Origin: Treponema sp.
GTDB taxonomy: Bacteria > Spirochaetota > Spirochaetia > Treponematales > Treponemataceae
Length of the DNA stretch: 48,729 nt
Reading direction: 5' to 3'
NCBI GenBank assembly: GCA_016290335.1
Contig: JAEETM010000022.1
Coordinates: forward strand, 1 to 48,729
Every line of letters begins with the position of its first letter. The first letter of the stretch is position 1. This document shows, one piece after another, positions 41,738 through 48,729 of this stretch. Both the position numbers and the translations under genes were made by a program. Below the pieces are notes generated by a model. It made no database searches. It saw nothing but the letters and a program-made list of their open reading frames with translations, and was not told the origin of the DNA.

Positions 41738-44068
41738 ATGAAATATATCAATAAGAAAATAATAAAATCTATTGCTGTATTTGCCTGTGTTGCTGGCTTA
41801 CTTTTAAGTTTTGCTGGCTGTTCTGGAATTACAGGTAATAAAAAACAGGAAGAAAAAACTCAGAAAAGTTGTACTGTAAGCGGAAGTGTTATTACAGAAG
41901 GACAAAATGCAATTTCATCTGAACGTACAGCTACAACATCCTTTTCAATACCAGAGGGGGCAGATTTTTTTCTTAGAGCTTATTGGGGGCAAACAGACCC
42001 TAAAGCTAATATGTTTAACATTGATATTGACAGTGAAACTATTGGAACTTTTGACAGCGATACAATGAAATATTCAATTGAGCTCATAAAAGCTGGTACC
42101 TGGTCAATTGAATTATGTATGGTAAAAGATTCTGTTGATTTCGTAATTGCTAAAAGAATGGTTGAAGTAGGAGAAACACTTGCAGACCTCACTGATGCAG
42201 ATCTTTTTATAATAGCGGATTTTGATTATTATATTAATGGCAATGCTGAAAGTGAGGAAATAGTTACTTCACAAATTAATCTTGAAATATCTAAAGATCC
42301 AAGTTCTACTGATATTTCTGCTGTAAAATGGGTATGGAAGGAGCTTAATAACCCAGGTTCTGAAAACATTCCTTCTAAAGTTTCTGACTGGTTTAGAAAA
42401 CTAACAGACGATACTGAAAGTTCTGATTATGAAGAATATCCAAAAACAATAACAAAAAACTTTGAAGACAATAAGGTAACCTTTACTTTTGAAGAAGTTC
42501 CTACATGGTCCTACACTGTTAGCTTGATAATCGTAAAATCAAATGGTGATGAATATGTCTTTGATGAAGTTGTAAATGTTTTCCAAAACTTTATAACTGA
42601 TACTTGGTATGGAGACAGTATGCACCTTAAAAAAGATTCTACAGGTAAATATTCATTTTTTGTTTCTAATGAATTGCTTGCAAAATTACCGAAAAAAGGA
42701 AATTATGCTGAAATAACAGAAAGCAGTACTCCTTATGTTCTTTATAGTGATTATGAAAGAGAAGCATACCATTTTGTATCGCAATACGGAAGTGGAGTTT
42801 TCGATTACGATGAAGAATTGGATGATGGAGTGATTGGTACGCAAGTATTTACTACCATAGATGGTGATGAAAAAATAGAAAATCCTATTTCTAAGAGTAG
42901 TAATTTCTGTTTTGGTGATAACGAAATATATATTCTTGAAACGCAAAAAGAATCCGAATTTTCTCCACTTAGCTCAATTATATTAAAAAAATGTAAAAAA
43001 TCATATTCAGGATATACAAAAGAAGGAACAGGAATTAGCTTACTTGAAAAGTTAAGCGATTTTATCTCTGGTGACTCTGATATTTCTGAAGTTAGTCAGA
43101 TAACATATTCTAATGGTTTTATTTGTTTTCAATGGGGATACTCTAGGAATGAAACTAAGACATATAATTTTGCTGTTGTTGATGCAGATTCTGGGGAATT
43201 AGTTAATAGTCAGTTTGAAGTTAGCAACCTTCTTCCTGGAATTGTTGTAAATACAAAGAAAACTGATGTAGAAATTCAGGGTGAACCAAATACTAAGTAT
43301 GAAGGATATTTATATTATTTTGATAAAGAAGGCTACACAAGTCCTGAAAGTTTAAAAGAAATTGCTATAACTATTAAATCAAATATCGTTGAAAATACTG
43401 AAACATTAGACAGCGTAACCTTTGGTTCATCTATTCCTGTACTTGAGTTAAAAGCTGAAAATTTAAAATCAAATTCAACAGATGAAGATATAGAATATGG
43501 AAAATTAAGATTTGGAGATATGATTCTTCAAGATGATTATTTATATGTTCTTGTAAGAAGTTCTGGTCGAATTGAATTAAATAGTGATGAATATAGCGAA
43601 GAGCCAGTTAATTTGTATCAAAGTACTGGTGGCGTTTTAAGATTCAGTGTTTCTGAAACTGATGGTAGATTAACTCAGGATAATTGGATAATTAATAGTG
43701 AAAGCAAGAAGCTCTTGGGGGCATACACAAGAACAATTACAGAAGAGGAGAATTATTATAAATATAACAGCCAAGACTGGACGTATTATCCTTATACAAA
43801 TGTTTGTGCACTACAACCTCCATTAGACTCGACACAAGTTTATTTCTATGGTCCACAAAGGTTTATTGCAAGAAAACCTGATGCTCTTGTGATTGCTGAT
43901 GATGGTGGATATATTGAAGATGATGATGAATCATCCAGCTCACTTACAGCAAAAAATCGTGTAGTTACTGTAAATCTTACTGATTTGTCTCTTTCTGCTG
44001 TAGATGTTAAAGCAACATTCACTTCAACTTTCAATATGGCTAGTTCAGGTTATGCTTATATAGATTAA
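41738..44068 (+). CDS. Large lipoprotein, possibly propeller-like
   Basis: 776 residues. Lipobox LSFAGCSG (Cys29). The N-terminal ~190 residues match the beta-module style of its neighbours (FFLRAYWGQTDPKANMFNID, KAGTWSIELCMVKDSVDF). From about 290 on there are repeated short beta segments with display-like phrases (DDYLYVLVRSSGRIELNSD, QVYFYGPQRFIARKPDALVI) that would suit a beta-propeller, but I cannot count blades with confidence. It lacks B-repeats and the shared Ig-like C-terminal domain. TAGGAG precedes the ATG. Its stop codon TAA is directly followed by the ATG of the glycosyltransferase gene. Confidence 0.75.
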   Translation: MKYINKKIIKSIAVFACVAGLLLSFAGCSGITGNKKQEEKTQKSCTVSGSVITEGQNAISSERTATTSFSIPEGADFFLRAYWGQTDPKANMFNIDIDSETIGTFDSDTMKYSIELIKAGTWSIELCMVKDSVDFVIAKRMVEVGETLADLTDADLFIIADFDYYINGNAESEEIVTSQINLEISKDPSSTDISAVKWVWKELNNPGSENIPSKVSDWFRKLTDDTESSDYEEYPKTITKNFEDNKVTFTFEEVPTWSYTVSLIIVKSNGDEYVFDEVVNVFQNFITDTWYGDSMHLKKDSTGKYSFFVSNELLAKLPKKGNYAEITESSTPYVLYSDYEREAYHFVSQYGSGVFDYDEELDDGVIGTQVFTTIDGDEKIENPISKSSNFCFGDNEIYILETQKESEFSPLSSIILKKCKKSYSGYTKEGTGISLLEKLSDFISGDSDISEVSQITYSNGFICFQWGYSRNETKTYNFAVVDADSGELVNSQFEVSNLLPGIVVNTKKTDVEIQGEPNTKYEGYLYYFDKEGYTSPESLKEIAITIKSNIVENTETLDSVTFGSSIPVLELKAENLKSNSTDEDIEYGKLRFGDMILQDDYLYVLVRSSGRIELNSDEYSEEPVNLYQSTGGVLRFSVSETDGRLTQDNWIINSESKKLLGAYTRTITEEENYYKYNSQDWTYYPYTNVCALQPPLDSTQVYFYGPQRFIARKPDALVIADDGGYIEDDDESSSSLTAKNRVVTVNLTDLSLSAVDVKATFTSTFNMASSGYAYID

Positions 44069-45082
44069 ATGGAACAATCATTCTATAATTTTTCTGTCTG
44101 CATTCCTGTGTATAATTCAGAGCCGGTATTGCGAAGGGCAATTGACTCCGTTTTATCGCAGGATTTTGAAAGCTTTGAAGTAATAATTGTAAACGATGGC
44201 AGCAAAAATAAGGATGAAAAAGGGCTTGACTGTAAAAAAATCGTAAAGCTTGCTCAAAAAGAAGGTAAACTTTTGCGAAAAAAGCTGAAGCTTCCACCTG
44301 TTCAAATTAAATATATAGAACACCGCAAAAACTTAGGACTTCTGGAAGCCCGCCGTACTGCAATTGAAAATGCTCAGGGAGAATACATCTGCAATTTAGA
44401 CAGCGATGACCTTCTTCTTCCCGGTGCCCTAAAAACTTTATATTCAGCTGCCACTAAAACAAATGCAGATATAGTTCAGGGAAAAACAGAATATTCAAGC
44501 GCAGAAACTCTTTCAGAAGTGCATAGACGTTATAACAATGTTTATATAGGCCAGCTTGAGTCTAAAGATATTTTTGATTCCTGGCTTGTAAAACAGACTC
44601 ATACAGGCATTTTATGGGCAAAGCTTATCCGCCGCGAAACTTACTTAAAAGCCTTATCCCACATTCCTTTTACGCGCTGTGTTATGATTGAAGATTTTCT
44701 TCAGTATTTTTTTATAGCACTGGAAGCTAAAAAATACACAGGCATAGAAGATAAAATATATCGTTATTCTATAGATACAGGCATTTCTTCTGTACAAAAG
44801 ATTACAGAGCTTGCCCGTTGGGAACAGATTTGTACTGCCTCAAATGTTTTTACAATCATTTTTTCTGCAATTGAAGAGAATGAAGTTTCTCTAACCTTTG
44901 AGCAGTTGGAAGCCCTGCGTCTGCAAAGTCGTTCTTACCTTGTAAATAATATAGGAATGCTCAAGCATAATGTAATTCCAGAATTGCAAATGCCAGCCCG
45001 TCAGCTTTTATGCGAATATTGGGGCTCAGATTTTGTTGAAACAATGGAAAAAGCACTTGAGGAATCAAACAATAAGCTATGA
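44069..45082 (+). CDS. Family 2 glycosyltransferase
   Basis: 337 residues, no signal peptide, cytoplasmic. GT-A fold motifs: SVCIPVYNSEPVLRRAIDSV at the N-terminus, EVIIVNDGS, and the metal-binding DSDD at about residues 114-117. A region near 205-225 (VMIEDFLQYFFIAL) fits the acceptor/catalytic ED motif of this family. It transfers a sugar from a nucleotide donor; acceptor unknown. The ATG directly follows the TAA of the last lipoprotein gene (TAAATG), so it belongs to that operon by reinitiation. This hints at sugar modification of surface material, perhaps of the lipoproteins (inference only). The next gene has its own promoter. Confidence 0.9.
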   Translation: MEQSFYNFSVCIPVYNSEPVLRRAIDSVLSQDFESFEVIIVNDGSKNKDEKGLDCKKIVKLAQKEGKLLRKKLKLPPVQIKYIEHRKNLGLLEARRTAIENAQGEYICNLDSDDLLLPGALKTLYSAATKTNADIVQGKTEYSSAETLSEVHRRYNNVYIGQLESKDIFDSWLVKQTHTGILWAKLIRRETYLKALSHIPFTRCVMIEDFLQYFFIALEAKKYTGIEDKIYRYSIDTGISSVQKITELARWEQICTASNVFTIIFSAIEENEVSLTFEQLEALRLQSRSYLVNNIGMLKHNVIPELQMPARQLLCEYWGSDFVETMEKALEESNNKL

Positions 45083-45103
45083 TAATTAACAAAAAAACAA
45101 AAG

Positions 45104-45133
45104 TTGTCACTTTCTTAAAAAATATGTTATAAT
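45104..45133 (+). promoter_or_regulatory. Promoter of plsC, TTGTCA-18-TATAAT with extended -10
   Basis: TTGTCA at 45104-45109, 18-nt spacer, TGTTATAAT ending at 45133. The ATG begins 5 nt later, so the transcript is leaderless or has a leader shorter than 2 nt. Confidence 0.75.
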
Positions 45134-45138
45134 AAACT

Positions 45139-45975
45139 ATGTTTATAAATGTTTTAAACTGGTTAGTCAGTATTGTATGTGGCCTTGGATTTACCGCATA
45201 TCGTCTTTTCAATTGCGAGTCTTTAACGGATTCGAGCATTTTACTGAGTCTTGCTCTTGGACTTCTTGTTTTTGTAATAGCCTTTATTGCAACTTTCCTC
45301 TTGATTTGGATATTTTTCATCATCATTGCGCTTACAATCAATCCTAAAAAAGAATATAAAACGCCATCAGCCTTTTATAATTTTATTTTCCAGAATTGGT
45401 TCCGCTATGTATGCGCTTTTTTCAGAGTAAAAATCAAAATCTCAGGAACAGAAAATCTTCCAAAAGATAAAAAGTATCTGGCAGTTTGTAATCACCGTTC
45501 TGGCTTTGACGCCTTTATTATGGGAATTGCAATGCATCCAGAGCAGGTTTCCTTTATCACAAAGCCGGAAAATATGGCAATACCTCTTGCTCACAACTAT
45601 ATGATTCGCGGTCTTTATCTTTCTATTGATAGAGAAAATACCCGCAATGCCTTAAAAACTATCATTAAAGCAATTGAATACATTTCTCAGGGCATTATTT
45701 CTGTTTGCGTTTTCCCAGAAGGTACACGAAGTAAAGATGGAAAACTTGGTGAGTTTAAACCTGGCTGCCTTAAGGTTGCAGAAAAAGCAGAATGTCCGAT
45801 TGCCGTTTTTGCTTTACAGGGAACAGAAAAAATTATGAAAAACTTTCCCTGGCGCAAAACAAAGGTGTCAATTGATATGTTAAGAGTGATTCAGCCAGAA
45901 GAGTTTGCCGAAAAAACTACGGTGGACATTTCTGATGAAATAAGAAGCGAAATGCTTAAAAAATTAGGAGAATAG
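45139..45975 (+). CDS. plsC: 1-acyl-sn-glycerol-3-phosphate acyltransferase (PlsC family)
   Basis: 278 residues. Two N-terminal membrane helices (about 7-25 and 35-66), then the acyltransferase domain with the catalytic HX4D motif NHRSGFD (His119, Asp124), the KPENMAIPLAHNYMIRGLYL region and the FPEGTRSKDG block that binds the phosphate. It acylates lysophosphatidic acid to phosphatidic acid at the inner membrane. The gene symbol is by family; a different acyl acceptor is possible. It is followed after 9 bp by a lipid-kinase gene, consistent with a phospholipid operon. Confidence 0.93.
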   Translation: MFINVLNWLVSIVCGLGFTAYRLFNCESLTDSSILLSLALGLLVFVIAFIATFLLIWIFFIIIALTINPKKEYKTPSAFYNFIFQNWFRYVCAFFRVKIKISGTENLPKDKKYLAVCNHRSGFDAFIMGIAMHPEQVSFITKPENMAIPLAHNYMIRGLYLSIDRENTRNALKTIIKAIEYISQGIISVCVFPEGTRSKDGKLGEFKPGCLKVAEKAECPIAVFALQGTEKIMKNFPWRKTKVSIDMLRVIQPEEFAEKTTVDISDEIRSEMLKKLGE

Positions 45976-45984
45976 GTACTGATT

Positions 45985-46845
45985 ATGATTCACATTTTAT
46001 TGAATCCTCTTTCTAACAATGGAAAGGGAAAAGAAGCCGAGGGAGAACTTAAAGAATTATTCAAAGACAAGGAGCTTGATTTCCTTGATGTAACAACTGT
46101 TTCAAGTGTTGCTGAAACTTGCAAGGGCTTTGCTGCTGATGACACTATTGTTGTTGCTGGCGGTGACGGTACGCTTACTCACTTTGTAAACGATGTTTAT
46201 GAGCTTAAGCTTCCACAGAAAATCTTCCTTTATTTCTGCGGCACAGGAAACGACTTTATGTTCGATGTAAAGGATAAGGTTACTATTGAAAACAAGCTTA
46301 TTCCAATTAATGATTTTATTGTTTCGCTTCCAAAGGTTTATGTTAATGGAATGACAAAATACTTTATCAACGGTATTGGTTTTGGTATTGAAGGCTACTG
46401 CTGCGAAGAAGGCGATAAGATTCGTGCAACTTCTGACAAGCCTGTAAACTATACTGCAATTGCTATTAAGGGCCTTCTTTATAAGTTTAAACCTCGCAAT
46501 GCTACAGTTACTGTTGATGGTGTTGAAAAAAAATACAAGAAGGTTTGGCTTGCTCCTGCAATGATGGGCCGCTATATTGGTGGCGGTATGATTATGGCTC
46601 CAGGACAGGATCGTTTGAATCCAGAAAAAACTCTTACAAATGTTATATGGTCTAATACCGGTAAGCTTTCTACACTTATGAAGTTCCCAAGCATTTTTAA
46701 GGGTGAGCATGTAAAATATACAAAGAATATTGATGTTCGTACCGGCCATGAAATTAAGGTTGAGTTTGATAAGCCTTGTGCTCTTCAGATAGACGGTGAA
46801 ACTGTATTGAATGTAACTACTTACACAGCCGTTTACGGAAAATAG
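45985..46845 (+). CDS. Diacylglycerol-kinase-family lipid kinase
   Basis: 286 residues. It has the DAGK/YegS/DgkB catalytic fold: an N-terminal NPLSNNGKG nucleotide-binding stretch, AGGDGTLTHFVNDV (GGDGT at 59-63), FCGTGNDFMFDV, and a glycine-rich segment near 200 (MGRYIGGGMIMAPGQ). It phosphorylates a lipid such as diacylglycerol to feed phosphatidic acid, complementing the adjacent acyltransferase; a sphingoid or other lipid substrate cannot be excluded. Only a weak AGG-type site precedes the ATG. A palindromic repeat lies just beyond its stop. Confidence 0.88.
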   Translation: MIHILLNPLSNNGKGKEAEGELKELFKDKELDFLDVTTVSSVAETCKGFAADDTIVVAGGDGTLTHFVNDVYELKLPQKIFLYFCGTGNDFMFDVKDKVTIENKLIPINDFIVSLPKVYVNGMTKYFINGIGFGIEGYCCEEGDKIRATSDKPVNYTAIAIKGLLYKFKPRNATVTVDGVEKKYKKVWLAPAMMGRYIGGGMIMAPGQDRLNPEKTLTNVIWSNTGKLSTLMKFPSIFKGEHVKYTKNIDVRTGHEIKVEFDKPCALQIDGETVLNVTTYTAVYGK

Positions 46846-46857
46846 TGAGATTATGTC

Positions 46858-46880
46858 ATTGTCGGGCTTGACCCGACAAT
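46858..46880. repeat. Palindromic repeat copy 3
   Basis: ATTGTCGGG-CTTGA-CCCGACAAT, perfect 9-bp stem, between the lipid-kinase and HAD genes. Five T follow, but it is set closer to a repeat than to a strong terminator. Core identical to copy 1 at 15508-15526. Confidence 0.82.
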
Positions 46881-46897
46881 CTTTTTAGAGGATATCT

Positions 46898-47494
46898 ATG
46901 CTTTTTATTTTTGATATGGGTGGTGTTGTAACCACTAATTTTGGCCGTGGAAAAATGCGCGAATGGCTTGGTCTTTCTTCTGAAGATTTTCGAAGACTTC
47001 AGTATGATTTTGATGAAAATCTCTATTCTCTTCTTGAAGTTGGAAGATTTACTGTTCCGCAGTTCTGGCAGGCAATTCAAAAAAACGCAGTAAAAAAAGG
47101 CATAGATATTCCTCCCGTTGATTACAATTTTTTCAGATTTACTTTCCATCCAAAATTGAATGAAAAAACAGTCGAAATAATCAAAAAGCTCCGAAAAAAT
47201 CACCGGGTAGTTTGCGGTACAAATACAATAGAACCTCACTGGGAAAATCACATGGAGCGGGGTGATTATTCCTATTTTGATCAAACTTATGCTTCAAATA
47301 AAATTGGTGTTGCAAAACCTTCACCCTTGTTTTATTCCCTGATTATGCAGGCCGAAGGTTATACCCCCGAAGAAACCTTCTTTACCGATGATACCTACGA
47401 AAACATAGAAGCTGCTCAAGCTCTTGGAATCCACGCCGTCCATTTTATCACCCCAGAAGCCCTGGAAGATGAATGGAGAAAATATTATTATTAA
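46898..47494 (+). CDS. HAD-superfamily phosphatase, YihX-like
   Basis: 198 residues. The nucleophile motif is FDMGGVV (Asp6); the usual second Asp two residues later is Gly, as in the YihX/epoxide-hydrolase-N-terminal branch. Later motifs are present: CGTNTIEPHW (motif II), IGVAKPSPLFYSLIM (motif III Lys) and FFTDDTYENIEAAQALGI (motif IV). YihX of E. coli is an alpha-glucose-1-phosphatase; substrate here is not known. AGAGGA precedes the ATG. It lies after a palindromic repeat and is followed by an independently transcribed methyltransferase gene. Confidence 0.85.
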   Translation: MLFIFDMGGVVTTNFGRGKMREWLGLSSEDFRRLQYDFDENLYSLLEVGRFTVPQFWQAIQKNAVKKGIDIPPVDYNFFRFTFHPKLNEKTVEIIKKLRKNHRVVCGTNTIEPHWENHMERGDYSYFDQTYASNKIGVAKPSPLFYSLIMQAEGYTPEETFFTDDTYENIEAAQALGIHAVHFITPEALEDEWRKYYY

Positions 47495-47522
47495 TGACCA
47501 TTAATAAAAAAAATGATATTAT
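47494..47522 (+). promoter_or_regulatory. Promoter of the RlmI-like gene, ATGACC-17-TATTAT with extended -10
   Basis: ATGACC (47494-47499, overlapping the HAD stop codon), 17-nt spacer, TGATATTAT ending at 47522. The ATG follows 6 nt later with no Shine-Dalgarno sequence. Confidence 0.6.
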
Positions 47523-47528
47523 CATTTT

Positions 47529-48729
47529 ATGACAAATATTTATCCGCGAGTATTTTTAAATAAAAACGAAGAAAAGGAAATCCAACACGGTTTCCCCTGG
47601 GTTTTTGATAACGAAATCTCCCATATCAAACATCGCCCTGATGAGAAATCAGAATGGAAAAACGAAGCTTTATCAGAATGTTCTCTTGCTGACGGCATTC
47701 CTGTAGAAGTTTATACTAAAGCCGGCGGTTTTCTTGGAACAGGTATCATAAATAAAAAATCAAAAATCACAGTAAGAATAATCGGTTCACAGCATGCAGA
47801 CCTGCTTTATTCAGACATAAAAGGTTACTGGTTCAACAGGGTAAAGGATGCGGTTGATTTACGCAGAATGTATTTTTCTGCAGAAGATTCTTACCGCCTG
47901 ATTTTTGGAGAAGCAGATTTAATTCCAGGTTTAATTTGCGAACGCTTTTGTGATGAAAACGAAAAGCTTTATCTTGTAATTGAGTTTTTGTCTTTAAGCT
48001 GTAATGTTTTCCGTAAAGAAATACTTTCTGCTCTTATAAAGCTTTGTAATCCAGATTTTATTTATGAGCGAAGTGATGCTGCAATCTGCCAGAAAGAAGG
48101 TTTGCCAGAGCTTTCAGGTTTTATAGATTTAGCTGATGAAGATTTTAGGATTCTTGAGGATGATGCTGAGACTGTTGAAGTAGACGGTAATGGTTCAAAA
48201 ATTGACGATAAAGCTAAAGGCAAAATCATCATCACAGAAAACGGCATAAAGCTTTGTGTTGATATTATAAACGGACAGAAAACTGGTTACTTCCTGGACC
48301 AGAAGTTTAATCGCCAAGCCGCTGCACAATTCTGTAAAGGTAAACGAGTTTTAGATACTTTTACCCATACCGGAGCCTTTGGTCTTAATGCTATAAAAGC
48401 AGGTGCTGCAGATGTTACTTCTGTTGATATTTCGCAGGAAGCTGTAGATATGGTAAATTACAACATTAAACTCAATGGTGCAGAAAAAAAAATGAAAGCT
48501 GTCTGTGCCGATGTTTTTGATTTACTTAAAAAATATGAAGCCAACGGTGAAAAGTTTGATGTAATTATTCTTGATCCACCGGCTTTTACAAAATCTGCAA
48601 AAATGATTGAAAAAGCTTATGGTGGATATAAGGAAATAAATCTGCGTGCAATGCGACTTTTAAATGAAGGCGGAATCCTTGTTACCTGTTCGTGCTCATA
48701 TTTTATGGAAACAAATATGTTCTGCGATA
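47529..48729 (+). CDS. RlmI-like class I SAM-dependent rRNA methyltransferase, 3' end cut by window
   Basis: The visible 400 residues lack the C-terminus. An N-terminal PUA-like domain (HGFPWVFDNEI near residue 20) is followed by the RlmI/RlmK-type linker and the Rossmann methyltransferase domain: NGQKTGYFLDQKFNR, VLDTFTHTGAFGLNA (SAM-binding motif I), ILDPPAFTKS (motif IV) and SCSYFM. In E. coli RlmI makes m5C1962 in 23S rRNA; this is the likeliest role. An insertion of about 50 acidic/Lys residues sits between the PUA part and the SAM domain. The ATG at 47529 is 6 nt after the -10 box. Confidence 0.92.
   Translation, partial: MTNIYPRVFLNKNEEKEIQHGFPWVFDNEISHIKHRPDEKSEWKNEALSECSLADGIPVEVYTKAGGFLGTGIINKKSKITVRIIGSQHADLLYSDIKGYWFNRVKDAVDLRRMYFSAEDSYRLIFGEADLIPGLICERFCDENEKLYLVIEFLSLSCNVFRKEILSALIKLCNPDFIYERSDAAICQKEGLPELSGFIDLADEDFRILEDDAETVEVDGNGSKIDDKAKGKIIITENGIKLCVDIINGQKTGYFLDQKFNRQAAAQFCKGKRVLDTFTHTGAFGLNAIKAGAADVTSVDISQEAVDMVNYNIKLNGAEKKMKAVCADVFDLLKKYEANGEKFDVIILDPPAFTKSAKMIEKAYGGYKEINLRAMRLLNEGGILVTCSCSYFMETNMFCD

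Noticed and set aside
46102..46749. 215-codon open frame antisense to the lipid-kinase gene
   Set aside because: Asn/Cys/His-rich shadow translation of a gene with clear catalytic motifs on the plus strand.
1..48729. Phage, CRISPR, toxin-antitoxin or restriction system
   Set aside because: No repeat-spacer array, integrase, capsid, nuclease-methylase pair or small toxin-antitoxin pair is visible; the only mobile gene is the IS30 transposase.

Overview
The window looks like chromosome of a host-associated or gut-type Treponema (Spirochaetota). I infer this from gene content, not from a database match. The pointers are a roughly 900-residue GreA carrying a long N-terminal helical extension (an arrangement I know from Borrelia and Treponema), many TPR periplasmic or membrane proteins, spirochaete-type lipoproteins with InlB-like B-repeats and BspA-like leucine-rich repeats, and AT-rich spacers. 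There is one tRNA gene (Arg-TCT), one IS30-family element, no rRNA and no CRISPR array. No stretch longer than 300 bases lacks a gene. The largest gap (1115-1327) appears to hold a small structured RNA.

Layout. 1-4775: a class A penicillin-binding protein (partial), a candidate small RNA, a three-gene envelope operon (membrane protein, LysM/M23 peptidase, PEGA-like secreted protein), a 2[4Fe-4S] ferredoxin, and deoC. 4937-12968: greA with its upstream TPR gene, then rpe and three envelope or TPR genes. 13106-21840: recA, a folK-scpA fusion, scpB, an RsuA/RluB-type pseudouridine synthase, cmk, rpsA, a degenerate NtrC-like regulator, a YfgM-like TPR membrane protein and a lipoprotein. 21899-27090: tRNA-Arg and the complete sufCBDSU iron-sulfur operon (minus strand), divergent from a DEDDh exonuclease. 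28194-29404: IS30 element. 29505-45082: five consecutive large lipoprotein genes and a family 2 glycosyltransferase, closely spaced and co-directional. 45139-48729: plsC, a diacylglycerol-kinase-like lipid kinase, a HAD phosphatase and a partial RlmI-like methyltransferase.

Two themes run across the window. First, many promoter-proximal genes have a clear -35/-10 pair with the start ATG only 5 or 6 nt after the -10 box and no Shine-Dalgarno sequence, so they look leaderless; genes inside operons mostly have AGGAG-type ribosome binding sites. Second, a short palindromic repeat (stem around loop CTTGA or CTTGT) sits between genes at three sites, with compensatory stem changes.

The items I would look at first are the recurrent leaderless starts, the C-rich-loop small RNA candidate at 1165-1256, the HPPK-ScpA fusion with a possible internal ScpA start, the mutually exclusive hairpins over the start of the gene at 19333, and the five-gene lipoprotein locus with shared and duplicated modules.
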